Source: Climacium dendroides
Lineage: Eukaryota; Streptophyta; Bryopsida; Hypnales; Climaciaceae
Direction of reading: 5' to 3'
NCBI GenBank assembly: GCA_950106755.1
Contig: OX467083.1
Location: forward strand, 22,749,029 to 22,813,028
Length of the DNA: 64,000 bases
Part shown: piece by piece, positions 1 to 11,208 of the stretch
Layout of the letters: the number at the start of each line of letters is the position of its first letter
Numbering within the stretch: the stretch's first letter is position 1
Translations under genes and position numbers: made by a program
Notes under the pieces: generated by a model
Database searches by the model: none
What the model was told of the DNA's origin: nothing
Seen by the model: only the letters and a program-made list of their open reading frames with translations

Positions 1-795
1 TTTTCAAAACCCTAATTAGAGGAATCTTTTGGTTCATAAAGCAGAATACATTCAACTCACACAAGCACAAGACAGGGAAACAAAAATCAAGGATAGTAGT
101 GGTGTAGACGACCCACTATGTAGTATAGTCCCAACATTCTACAAGCAACGTCATATCAATTATAAAGAAGACCTTGGTGAATTTATAAAAAGAACTCATA
201 AATACTTGAATAAGGGGGTGCCATAAAATCAACCCTAAACCTAATCCCATCAAAACCTACCAGTTGCATCCATTAACAAAATTTAGAATAGTTCAAGATA
301 TTTTATTGTTGAGTGCCATAAGGATTTTCAATGGTCTTATATTGACTCTACAATGATACAAATGACATGAACAATTCAAGATATTTTATTGTAGAAGTGC
401 CTTGAAGATTTTGAATGGTTTGAGATTGACATTCTACAATGACATGAATGACATGCACAACATGACAATCTTAGAATTGACAAAATTGGATCCCATTTGA
501 TTTTACAACAAACCACCTTAAATACTAAGCATGTGCATCCTTGTACTTGCACTAGCCTTAGTGCACCGACCTTATCGGTAACTCTCCTTGTCCACCTAAT
601 ATGGGTTTACGATTTCCAAAGGTCTTCAAAGAGCCCCAAAGCTGAGATTGGGGGCATTCATCTTCAAAGCATTGCAGCTGGAAAAAAAACACCCTATTCT
701 AATGTGGATTTAAACTCCAAACCCTCTACAGTTCAAACCATCCAGGAATTCACCATACCCTAACATGAGAGACAAATCTGCGTGGAGGGACATAC
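1..795. other. left-edge noncoding stretch
   Basis: No gene is recognised here. The bL35c gene to the right is on the minus strand and lacks its last exon, so this stretch is either its last intron or holds a terminal exon I could not identify. A polypyrimidine-plus-CAG acceptor lies near 678-690 on the minus strand, but the frame it opens does not resemble the bL35 C-terminus. A 65-codon open frame at 29-226 has no recognisable features. An AAACCCTAA telo-box-like motif lies at about 8-16. Confidence 0.4.
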
Positions 796-1281
796 CTTGC
801 CAGATAGCCGATTCTTCCGCTTGGTGGTCTTCTTCTGCAGGAGATGCGCCCTTCCAGCAGACCTCCTCGTGATCTTGCCACTCCCAGTCACACTAAACCT
901 CTTGGCGGAAGCCTGCCAATTCATCAATCCGCATCAGCAACTAATCAAATCCCCAAAACGCACACACTAAGATTCACCGACAATGGAACCCACCAAACTA
1001 CCAATTACATCCGAAATTCCGAATAACAATATGCCACCCTAGTCAAAGAATGGCTCGAATCTCAAATACCACGCAGTCCCCACCTTGTGAGACTTGAGCT
1101 TGTACCCCGCGGCAGCGACGGGCTGCGCCACGAGCCTCCGACATGGCAGCTTGAGCGCAGGGGCGGAGACAGAGACAGCCTTGAGGGACAAACCCTTGAA
1201 AGAAGAGAGGAGCGAGACCGCGGCATTGCTGCTGCTGGGCCTGCTTGTTGCCGCAGGAGTGAGGATTGCGTGAAGCATCAT
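796..1281 (-). CDS. plastid ribosomal protein bL35, exons 1-2 (3' end not found)
   Basis: Nuclear gene for the bacterial-type large-subunit ribosomal protein L35 of the chloroplast. Exon 1 (1084-1281) starts at the Met-Met-Leu-His codons and encodes a Ser/Ala-rich, acid-poor transit peptide of about 58 residues, then YKLKSHK, the typical start of mature bL35. The donor follows immediately (AAG|GTGGGG). Exon 2 (796-912) follows in phase 0 after a CAG acceptor and encodes [20 protein letters not shown], then a Lys/Arg-rich stretch ending RLSGK and an AAG|GTATGT donor. This matches the family core (K-x-K-T/S-H-K-A-x-A-K-R-F-x-x-T-G-x-G-K). The final 15-20 codons expected for the family were not found downstream, so the last exon is distant, cryptic or outside the window. 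Family assignment is strong; the 3' end is unresolved. Mitochondrial targeting is less likely but not excluded. Confidence 0.85.
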
Positions 1282-2158
1282 GGCGTAAGGAATGCTGCGG
1301 CAAACACCCAAAGAGGAAATGAAATGTGGAGTGTCAGGAGAATTACTAAGGAATTCTAACACACCGTCGTTGTTGATGCTTGTTGCTGTGAAGCTTGGTG
1401 GCTGTCATCGGGCGTCAAGCATTTCGAGGAGTATGAAAAAGCTTATCCTGCTTCCAGTTTGAGAAGATAACGTCGCGAACTCGCGACGGATGCCAGTCCC
1501 CCACCACGCCTTTTTGTTCATAAGGTAATGCTCTTCACTTATGTAGATTGTGGTGTTCAGTAGATTCTAAATGTGTACCTGTCAGCAACATTTACTATAA
1601 TTCTAATTTATTCATTGACTAAGGTACCTAAGTGCAGCCAAATAAACAACCAAACATTGTTCCTATAATTAAATTGCCTATTTTTTGGGTGGATCTTGTT
1701 GAAATTAAAAGATTAACAATAGTTTAGAGTCCCTTCTCATTTATTTTTTGGACACTATATGAATATAATCTAAATTTTGAAAGTGAAAAAAAGAGGTATA
1801 TTCAAAAGTAATCCTAACCTCTCATGAATAGACGGAGTATGTTTTAGGCAAGAATATGTATGCTTTGGTTTTATAAAGGGATCTATATGAAGCATGGTTA
1901 TTTTAGGCATTTGGCAAGAGATTTATATCTAATTAGATTAGTTTATTCTTTATCGCTAAAAGGATGAATTCTATCATTGAGTGTCAGCCAAAAATTCTTA
2001 AATTCCTAAATGCATAACATTCTTCAACAAACTAGGAGCCCCCTGTTTAATCTTGAGAAAAATCCAAGCACTATGTTTAGGAAATGTGCCTTCAAAAGGT
2101 TTAGGTGGCCACACTTCTTCAACTTACAATTATATAGATGATTCTTCCTTTGCACTTA
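1282..2158. other. bL35c upstream region and AT-rich spacer
   Basis: The first about 200 bases are mixed-composition 5' flank of bL35c and presumably hold its promoter. From about 1550 the sequence becomes AT-rich. A GACGGAGTA motif near 1830 recalls a Stowaway end, but no partner end was found. No coding potential was seen. Confidence 0.4.
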
Positions 2159-2629
2159 AGATAAAATAGCCATTTGAGTCAAATGACCCTATAGTGGACA
2201 CCTAGGGAATGCCCCCATCGTGGATTTTTTCAATATGTGAGATTTTGGCCACAATGCATGTCTTACATGACACTAATAGAGTAATTAGTAACTTCATTAA
2301 AAACTTCCAACTTTTTAGTGTGAACTCATTGTAAGAATTGACTTTTTTGGCCTTTCATGTTAGAAAATATTATGACTACTTTAGGTGAGCAAGATGAGCA
2401 TCATGGATTCAGATTTTGCTAGTTTTGGGGTAGTTTATAGATTCTTTGGGACCATGATGCACTAAACACTTCAAAAATTCATAGCAAATTCATACTTTGT
2501 CAAAAAAATTAAAATTAAAATTGCTCTCACTTTCTTTCACACGTCTCTTTATGTGGAAAAAAAACTGAAAAAAATTTCAGCAATATAAGGCCAAACTCCT
2601 AATTTTGACCACAATGGGTTGTTTTACCT
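2159..2629 (-). mobile_element. TA-flanked non-autonomous DNA transposon, AGGTAAA family, copy 1 (inverted)
   Basis: About 470 bp. The inner end (2606-2629, GACCACAATGGGTTGTTTTA then CCT) is the inverted counterpart of the outer end, which is degraded (AGATAAAATAGCC near 2159). The whole body is the inverse complement of the element at 4040-4499 with scattered substitutions and small gaps. Shared internal landmarks include ACAATGCATGTCTTACATGA and AATTCATACTTTGTCAAAAA. It has no coding capacity and ends in inverted repeats, so it is MITE-like. Confidence 0.7.
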
Positions 2630-2854
2630 TCTATTTTTAGGTGCTTCAATAGTATCATAAGACTCATGCTTTATTATTCTAGGATATTATGAGGAATCTA
2701 TACCATCCTTCAAGAAATCATTTTTTGTACAAGGATTTTTTTGGGGCTCTTCAAGGTTTTTGGCATCTTCCCTAAATCATTTGACTGCACCACTAACTTC
2801 TTCATTGGTTTCTCCATCATTCTTTTTGCTTTATGCATAGCTTCTTTTCACTAG

Positions 2855-3960
2855 GACTAGAGTGCCCTGTGGCGTTGCCACAATCAAAACAAAAGTAAAA
2901 GTAATTTTCTAATTTTTTTAGAACCAAAAACAACTCAAAAATCCATAACTTTCTCACTGTGAGTTGGAATGCTATGAAACCAAGCCTGTACAACCCTCCT
3001 CATCGAGAGCTTTCCAACGGTACCAAAATTATGACCAAAATATAAGAAAAAGTAATTTTCTAATTATTTTAGAACCAAAAACAACTTGAAAATGCATAAC
3101 TTTCTCACCGTGAGTCGGAATGCCATGAAACAAAGCCCATGCACCCCTCTTTGCCGAGGGCTTTCTGACAATACCAAGATTGTGACCAAAATATAAGTAA
3201 AACTAATGTTCTAATTATTTAGTTCATAAAAATACTTCAAAATTCAATAACTTTCATAGCGTGAGTTGGAATGCCACGAAACCAAGCCGGTGCACCCCTC
3301 CCCGCTGAGAGCTTTTCGATGGTACCAAGATCATGACCAAAATATAAGTAAAAGTAATTTTCTAATTTTTTAGAACCAAAAATAACTCGAAACTTTCACA
3401 CCGTATGTCCGAATGCCACGAAACCAAGCCGGTGCACCCCTCCTCGCCGAGGGCTTTCCGACGGTACCAAGCATGCGATCGGGGGACGCACAGTCCGGGA
3501 GATCTCAACGTGACAAACAAAACAAACAAACAAAACAAACCACCTGTCTTAATAGAAGAGACTAGAGTGCCCTGGCATTGCCACAATCAAAACAAAAGTA
3601 AAAGTAATTTTCTAATTTTTTTAGAACCAAAAACAACTCAAAAATCCATAACTTTTTCACCGTGAGTCGGAATGCCACAAAACCAAGACTGTGCACCCCT
3701 CTTCGCTGAGGGCTTTCCGATGGTACCAAGATTGTGACCAAAATATAAGAAAAATTAATTTTCTAATTTTTTAAAACCAAAAATAACTCAAAAATGCACA
3801 ACTTTCACACCGTACATCGGAAGGCCACGGAACCAAGCCAGTGCACCCCTCCTCGCCAAGGGCTTTCCATCGATACCAAGCACATGACCGGGGGATGCAC
3901 GGTCCATGAGATCTCAACGTGACAAACAAAACAAACCACTTGTCTTAATAGAAGAGATAG
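2855..3960. repeat. tandem array of about 150-bp units
   Basis: Six diverged copies of a unit start near 2893, 3047, 3197, 3346, 3595 and 3746. Each runs from GTAATTTTCTAATTTTTTAG through a GAGTCGGAATGCCACGAAAC segment to GACGGTACCAAG...ACCAAAATATAAG. The period is 149-154 bp, except for one 249-bp step that includes an extra block with GATCTCAACGTGACAAACAA and a repeat of the array's first bases (GACTAGAGTGCCCTG at 2853 and 3562). The same GATCTCAACGTGACAAAC block recurs at 3910. A higher-order duplication of a multi-unit block is therefore likely. The array sits between two inverted transposon copies. Confidence 0.85.
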
Positions 3961-4039
3961 TCAGTAGTAATAAACTCTTAATAGAAGAGATAGTCTTCTT
4001 AGTAGTAATAAACATTGTGGATGATTCATTCTCCAACTA

Positions 4040-4499
4040 AGGTAAACCAACCCATTGTGGTCAGAATGAGGAGTTTGACATCTTGTTGCTGAAATTTTTC
4101 AAATTTTTTCCCACATTAGTACAAGTGTAAGAAATAGCAAGTGCAATTGAAATTATATTTTTTTTGACAAAGTATGAATTCGCTAGAAATTTCTGAAGTG
4201 TTCAGCCCAAAAGAGTCTGTAGACTACCTTAAAACCAACAAAATCTAAATGCATAATGCTCATCTTACTACCTAATGTAGTCAAAATATTTTCTATCATG
4301 AAAGCTCTAAGAAGTCAATTTTTACAATGAATTTCACACTGAAAAATCAGAAGTTCCTAATGAGGTCAATGTTCACTCCATTGCTGTCATATAAGACATG
4401 CATTGTTGTCATGTAAGACATGCATTGTGACCCACATCTCACATACTGAAAACCCCCAGTGGGTCATTTCCTAGGTGACCATAATGGGCTGCTTTACCT
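4040..4499 (+). mobile_element. TA-flanked non-autonomous DNA transposon, AGGTAAA family, copy 2
   Basis: 460 bp with about 23-bp terminal inverted repeats. The left end reads AGGTAAACCAACCCATTGTG and the right end, inverted, AGGTAAAGCAGCCCATTATG, with three mismatches. A TA dinucleotide flanks each side (4038-4039 and 4500-4501), consistent with a TA target duplication. There is no open frame. It is inverted relative to the copy at 2159-2629. Confidence 0.8.
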
Positions 4500-4922
4500 T
4501 ACGTCACCTTTCAATCAATAATCACCACCACTGTAATAGGAATGACTACATGTGGAGGGACAGTTATTGTTGGGCGGTATTTGGGCCTCACTCTATGTCA
4601 AAATTTGCATAGATACACCATATAACAACCTAATCACAAGCAAAAATGAAACCATTTCCAAGAGATTTGAATAAATTACATGGTATTGATTGTATTATTC
4701 ATGGTGGCTAAAATGAGTTTTCAGTATTTATAAACACATTGCTCTTATTCCTATTTGACGTGTTGGTCACCAATATTCATGAACCAGAGATTTTACTCAC
4801 CACCAATAAATATCGAGGACAAGGGCTGTTGACACTGGATCATGAAAAAGACCTGAGGATTTCCAAGTCATGATTTTTTGGGGTTCTATTCTCCGAAACG
4901 TCGGCACAGTGCACTCCTAAAG

Positions 4923-7896
4923 TCATGAACTACCTTCCGACTGTGCAATCACTTCTACACCTGATCTATTTGCCCGAAGATAGAAATCTTTCAAAATTGA
5001 AACAAACTCTTCTTTCTGTTCAACATGTGGTAAATGACCGGAGTTCTTGATAAGTTCAAGCCGCGCCTTCGGCAAATCACTGAGAAATCTCTGCATAACA
5101 GTAGGCCCATGTGAACAATGAGATTCTCTTGAGGATTTAACCTATTCAAACAACAGACTCGACACCTAATGCAGTGAACCATTAAAAGAAGACTAGGATT
5201 TACTTACTTCAGCAAAAGTTTTGGGCACGATTGTATCCTTTTCTCCCCATATCAAAAGAGTCTCTTGTTGAACCTGCACACCAGATCCCCAGGACATATG
5301 TATACAACGGAATTAAGATTTTCTGAATAGCTGAAAGAGATTACCCTGAAACCAATGATATTCAGAACTAGATGCTCAGTGCATAGCAGCAGCAAAAGGA
5401 AAGAATGTTTGTAGTCATGGGTATGAAGCAACCAAACGGTGTTCAAGGAAAAATTGAATAGGTCATTAGTATTGAGGCTTCGAAGTTATAAGCCACACCA
5501 TAAGGGTTACTGCATCTCAGAAAGAAAAGAGGAAGCCCAGAGTTAGAAGTCTACATTCAAACCCTAGTATCATTCAAGTACTAACCTGGGGTATGGAAGC
5601 CGAGACATTATAGCCTCCACTCATCATAAAACTCACAGTTGCGTCTGCCCAACCAGGCATTAAGCAATGCAACCTTCCCACCTAGATCAAAGTTTCCTCG
5701 CAAGTCAGCAATTTGAATATGATAAGAGTAAATCCCTCAACACTGCAAAACAAGTTGACCCAGAATGACTGCATCCGGTCCATAGCACCAAGTTTAAAGT
5801 CTAGAGTTTAGCAAACTTACATTCATCGAATCAAGCATAAACTTAAAGGTGGCTTTTGTAAAGATCAATGAGTTGGCATACAATCGTAGAGGGACGCTCT
5901 TTAATAACGCCACCTGCCCGACAGTTATACCTACCATTAAAAAATAGCAAGGTCCACCATAGACCAGGTTGTCACCGCACATTATTTTTCAAGGAAATTA
6001 ATACAATCACTAAGAAAGTACTCCGGAGTATAAGATAAGGGTCCAGAGAAAGTCAAAGGTGAATTGCGGATAAAATACTCCAAACTCGAATAAACTGTGA
6101 TGCATACCCCCGTGTATGCAAGCAGCTTTGGCAATGTCGCCATTTCTCCCACGCCCTCTGTGTAGCCCTGTGCATCAACGAGCACCAGCTTTGCAACCTA
6201 CACGATTAGCTTGAGTCAGATTCAAGGCCAGAAAGTTCCTAGATATGATGGGAAACAACTATGACAACTATTACAGGATAAGGGCAGATAGGAATGGAGG
6301 GCGCTTACAGCTTCAGGATGTGCAACAGCGAGATCAATGGCAGCTGCTCCTCCTAAGCTAGGACCCACTAGCACCATGGGTCTCTTGACATGCGTTTTCC
6401 AAAACTGAAAAAAAGAAAACAATTCATCGGCAGATTTTCGTGGTTTAGACCTATGATAAAAAAATGGTCCCTTCCTTCCATTTGGGAAACCACAGTTTAA
6501 ACAATCAGTTAATTATTAGCTCTGTCACACGACCTAGAGATCAACAATTTATGGCTTAATTGCGAGTTGTTCACCTCGTACAGATGCTCCCGTTTTGCTG
6601 CGACATTGTAGGACTTCACTCCCTCTGCGATCGAGAACAAAACATTGGGGAGAATTTCAGATGCGTGCTTGCATCAGAATTTTCCAGTTCCAAAAAATCA
6701 AAGTCACATAGCAGGTTTGCCCATTTTTTTTAGAAACACTTGTCACTTCCTGATCAGTGAGAACACCTGATTAAGTGATGTGGACACACAAGATACTCAT
6801 GATTTAACTTGAACCCCAGAGGATGAGCAGAAATAGTTTACCGGCATTTGAGAAACCCCAGCCAAGAATGTCGATTGCCCACGTCTCCACGCCTGCCTTT
6901 TCTAACAAGGGGTAAGAATACCGCCATTCTAGTAATGAACTGCTGACACAAGCACCATCTCAATCAGTGTATAATATTCTACACGTCAAACTCTCAATGC
7001 CTCATTCTTCGATCTTCGGCTCATGCCCTAGTTTACAATTTGCAATAGTATGAACAAGAAAAGGAAACGCAAGTGACAGCTAACCTGTCAAAGCCATGGA
7101 GAAGCATGACTGGTGCTGCGCTAGTCATCGCCTTGGGAATCACACAGCTGGTCAAAATCGGTTGCGGTGAAAGACTGGTCTGATGCACCAATACACAATA
7201 ATTCAGAGCACATTTGCGACAATAACCCTAAAAACGCTTAACCTTTGAAGACAAAGTTGAAGTAAGTTACCTGTACAGGAACATGCTGAATCTTAGCAGC
7301 CATATCCCGTGCCACAGGCTCTCGTAAAAGTTCCACATCAGGTGGCAGGAATGCAGGAAACTTGAGAGCTGGCAAGTCAGTGGAAGACGTGACAGCCTGC
7401 AAAGAAAATACAGCAAAACAGATATTAGAAGAAGATGCTCCACAAACAACCCGAATCAAGAGAAATAAACCAGTATTGCATTCTAAGGCCATTTCCACAA
7501 ATCTTATTGAAGGAACCTGCTCTCATGTACAAGTAAAGCAATTCCCGTAAAGGAAAAAGAGTCGAAATTCGACCTTCATCTGCACACACTTGCGGCTCCT
7601 TCCACATGTTCGATTGCCTCCTCTCGATAGAACTCCGGGAGAAATCGGCTCGCCCTTGAAAGGAGAGCGACACCTACCACCAAGAATTGATGGTCCGCAG
7701 CCATCGGAAACGCCGCCAGGCCTGCGCAAAGAACTAGAGCATGCGAGGTACTGAGAACTATAATTCCATGGAATTCATGTATGTTACGATTCCAAAACCT
7801 CGAAGTTTGAATGGTAAAAACCTTGTTGACGCAGAGGGGCAATCGCAGCAAGTACCTGCATCCCACCAGCGGTGGAAGAATTGTAGTGGCAGCCAT
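4923..7896 (-). CDS. plastid-targeted alpha/beta hydrolase, 12 exons, 388 aa
   Basis: Exons (minus): 7856-7896, 7574-7721, 7271-7396, 7085-7179, 6842-6939, 6575-6624, 6309-6404, 6108-6197, 5821-5913, 5586-5681, 5208-5273, 4923-5090. All have GT/AG borders and consistent phases. The first about 63 residues are rich in Ser/Arg/Gly with few acids, like a chloroplast transit peptide. Then come the oxyanion loop HGFD (133-136), a WRYSYPLL...GWGFSN block, the nucleophile elbow GPSLGG with Ser202, the plant-family blocks LVDAQGYTEGVGEMATLPKL and LKSVPLRLYAN, the acid in WGEKDTIVP (Asp324) and His352 in NSGHLPHVEQ. A complete catalytic triad is therefore visible. This is the plant alpha/beta-hydrolase group near plastid esterase-like proteins; the substrate is unknown. 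It shares a 576-bp intergenic region with RRP43. For the last exon I used the acceptor at ATGCAG|AGATTT because it keeps the family spacing; a longer exon is possible. Confidence 0.92.
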
Positions 7897-8472
7897 TGAA
7901 CGACCTCCTCACGTCCTCAATCTGCTCAATTCCATCGCCAATGGCGCTACTGGGAAACAATTTGCACAATTGGAAGGAAACAATAAGTTCAGGACAGATA
8001 CCCTGAAGAAAAAAACTGGATAGATCCGGGTATACATTGAAGGTTCCATCCTCAAATTGGATGAATGCTAATCATACTCTGAAGTTCATCAGTTCAGTTG
8101 AGAAGTGGATGCAGTCTGAGAATCTGTACCTGGGTAGATACCATCTGGGAGATCCGGTTATAAACATATTTCATAACCTTGGTTTGGATGAACTCTTTCA
8201 TAGATTCATCCATACTGGATGAAAGTCGAGGGTTTAGTGAGACGCTGAAGGTTTGGTTGATTTTGCTGTGCTGCAGTTTGAGGTCTTCATTGTTCATGCA
8301 ATAGTTAGCTTAGGGTTTGGGGTTTACATTGCTTGATGAGGACTAGGGAGGGTGCAACCTGAAGGCTATGGTTGATTTTGCAGTTGTGCATTTTGAGGTC
8401 TTGCGCGTGTACTCATTGTGGATGCAATAGTCAGGTTAGGGTTTGGTGTTTATATTGCTTTGGGGAGGATCG
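7897..8472. promoter_or_regulatory. bidirectional intergenic region with duplicated telo-box-like block
   Basis: This 576-bp region separates the divergent start codons of the hydrolase and RRP43. It holds an imperfect direct repeat of about 90-100 bp (about 8246-8332 and 8362-8462). Both copies carry GGTTGATTTTGC...TTTGAGGTCTT...ATGCAATAGT and end in TTAGGGTTTGG followed by TTTA(C/T)ATTGCT. AGGGTTT is the inverse of the AAACCCT telo-box found in promoters of plant ribosome and RNA-processing genes. Use as a shared promoter is inferred. Confidence 0.6.
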
Positions 8473-11208
8473 ATGACGATACTGGGCGAAGGAGCGGAAG
8501 CTGATGCTGCGGCGGCCGCCATGGAAGTGGAGGCGTTCAAGCGCCTGTATCCGCTGCAATTCTTCGAGCGTTATCTGGATTCGGATGTGCGTCCGGATGG
8601 CCGTCCCTTGACTCGTGCCCGGCCGACGTCTGTGAATCTCGGTGCGTGCAATTTCCACTTTTCCATCTAGAATTCGGCTCGTTGCTCGAGGTTTCCACAT
8701 ATTTTTGTAGGTTTTGCATTTTCAACATACTTGGAAAGGAATTGTAGGCGGTTGTTTAGCTGCGGTGTGCTTATTTCGCAGGTGCCATTCCAACAGCAGA
8801 AGGCTCTGCATTGGTGAAGATCGGCCAGACGGTGAGGAAATGCCTGCGGGAGATTAGGTGATGTCGGGTGTTGCTGGAGTAATGCTTGTCGATTTTGGCA
8901 TGGAAGTTGGGAGATTACGCTCGTATGATTTATTGTGCTCTTGTACCTTTTTCAAAATTGACGCAGCATCGGAATTACATATTAATTCTGGGGTTTGGGG
9001 GGCGCTTGTAGACCATGCTGGCGGGAGTTAAGCTGGAGGTGATGGTTCCCTCCTCTGCAGCGCCGGATCAAGGCCAACTTGGTAAATCTCTCTAGTATGG
9101 CTGTCACATGTTGAATTGACCTAATCAGTTTTAAGAATGCAAGAACATGAACTCGAACATGAACATGAACATGCTATACTCTACATATGATGGAAATAAC
9201 CGGAGAGCATGCAGCGGTGGACTTTCAGATGCCAACTATCTGCTCTCCTCTTGTGAGGCCTGGGAGACCTGCGGAAGCTGCGTGGGTGGTGTCTGAGCAA
9301 CTCTCCAATGCCCTGTCCAGGTCCGACTCCTTGACTCTTTGTAGATCAATATTGCAGCGCCTATAGACAGGTATCCAGAAGCTTTTTAGTTTAATACAAC
9401 TAGGTGATAGCCGTGGAATTAAGCCATCTCACCGGTTTAAGGGGTCTCTACAACTTATGATTGTAGGTATAATTGCTTATTAGGTCTAAAATTCTGTCCC
9501 TGAAACATTTTGTTGAATTCATCATGATACGGGAGTTTTACGATGCCATTGCAGAACAACATAAGCGGGTTATCAAGTACAGAGAGGCTTGGTGGTTAGG
9601 TCACGGTATGTCATTTTAGTCTGGAGATAATGGGCACAAGGTTTCCTGGGGGAGAGTTAACCCCTGAGTGCGCAAATAATCAAAAGTGGCAGCTTCATAT
9701 CTTTATGAGTTGAAAAAAAGCAATTAGGAAGTTTCAATGCATAGAAGAAATCCAACCTTGCATTTTAGAACAATAGAAATCCATGTTTTGAAAGTTACTA
9801 TAATCGACTTGTAGCCTGTTCACTTAGAAGTTAAAATACATTCTGGGTTCAGTTTTTTTGGATACGATTTGAAATTACCTTACCTACCATGGTCTCTTTG
9901 ACAGTGAGAAGGTGGGTATTTGCAGCTCAAATTTTGTCAATCTGCAACAGCTTTGCATTGTGCCCGGGAAGGCAGCCTGGATAGCCTATGTGGTACATTC
10001 CACTTTGCCTTATCAATTGTTCGATACTTGTGACTTGTCGTTTCTTTTACTTCCGTTCAGAACGGCTTGAGATAACTGGACCTTCTGTTTGCCAGGATGT
10101 GTATTGTTTAGATGCCGACGGTTCTTTGCTGGATGCTGCACTTCTTGCTGCCGTTGCTGCTTTGATGCACTGTAAGTCAAAATTTCCGTACTCATTATTG
10201 TATTTTTTTTTTTCTCTTTGTGTCCATTTCTGAACGCTGTATTAGCTGCTGTGTTTATACACGATCCTGCAAATAACTTGTATCGCATGTCTCGTGCCTA
10301 TCCTTATTCGTATTCCGGTCATGGATTATTAAATTGTCTATTCATGCATGCGTTGAAATTTGCTTGCCAAAAGTTGCAGTATGGTAAATCAGAAAGTACA
10401 TGGAGTCGCCTACTTTCACATGTCGTGAGTTGCCTAGTGGAGGTTATCATGCTACAATACGGCGCTACAGTATTATCACAAGGCCCTACAGTAGTATCGG
10501 TGCTATAGAAATACAGTGGATTGTTGCCTGTGAAGAGTTAATTGCCAGTGTATACTAATAACATCTAAGTGTTGTTGAACTGCAGTGCAATTACCTGCCG
10601 TAACTGTCACCGAAGCGGGTCGTGTTGTCCCACTTCCCAACCAGAATGGAGATGATGTTCAGCAAGATAACATCGTTGGAAAGAAAAGTGAGGGTCAGAT
10701 TGTGAAATCCAGGCAGTGTTTGGAACGGAGGCCTGTACCCATTGCGCTTACATGTGTAAGGCACAAAAACCACTTGCTTGCAGATCCATCTGCAGAGGAA
10801 GAGAGTACTTTGCAAACTTCACTTACTGTAATTATGGATTCTTCAGACAGATTGGTCTCCTTTTACAAGCCTGGGGGTGCTGTTGCTGCCACATCAGCTT
10901 TTGTCAAGGTTAGTTCATTTTCATACTGATATGAAGACAGACCAGGGATCTCAGACGCATCACTTACGTGTCATTATGATTTCAGAATCCTTCTCATCTA
11001 GATCGTCATGCATAGTTTTGGCATTGTTTTATAATGCTGTTAATTGGAATCTGTATATCTTGCACTTATGCATGGCTAACCTCACTCATTCCGTTACATG
11101 GTGTCGCAGGATTGCATCGATCTAGCTATGAAACGGGTCATTGAAGTGGAAGAAGTACTTGAGGAAGCTTACGAAGAAGCCTTTGGTACTGATGTGATGG
11201 CAGAATAG
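8473..11208 (+). CDS. RRP43: exosome complex component RRP43 (RNase PH-like), 8 exons, 319 aa
   Basis: Exons: 8473-8641, 8782-8831, 9012-9081, 9215-9320, 9926-9992, 10096-10171, 10586-10908, 11110-11208. All have GT/AG borders and consistent phases. The protein is a ring subunit of the RNA exosome, which degrades and processes RNA 3'-5' in the nucleus and cytoplasm. Visible family blocks in order are YPLQFFERYLDSDVRPDGRP, the first beta-strand block SVNLGAIPTAEGSALVKIG, the LAGVKLEVMVPSSAAPDQGQ segment, GKAAWIAYVDVYCLDADGSL followed by a Leu/Ala-rich helix, HKNHLLADPSAEEES, and TVIMDSSDRLVSFYKPGG. The HKN-x-LADP-x-x-EEE block separates RRP43 from RRP42 and RRP45. The chosen start (ATGACG) leaves a short Ala-rich leader; an in-frame ATG lies 30 bases upstream. 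The C-terminal helix is acidic. As in other eukaryotic ring subunits, no catalytic role is expected. Confidence 0.93.

Noticed and set aside
29..226. 65-codon open frame at the left edge
   Set aside because: It could be an exon fragment, but there is no recognisable domain or splice evidence and the region is short.
1820..1850. Stowaway-like GACGGAGTA end
   Set aside because: No inverted partner end was found within several hundred bases.
2855..3960. CRISPR-like regular repeats
   Set aside because: Units are about 150 bp, diverged, without unique spacers, in a plant nuclear genome. This is a tandem repeat array.
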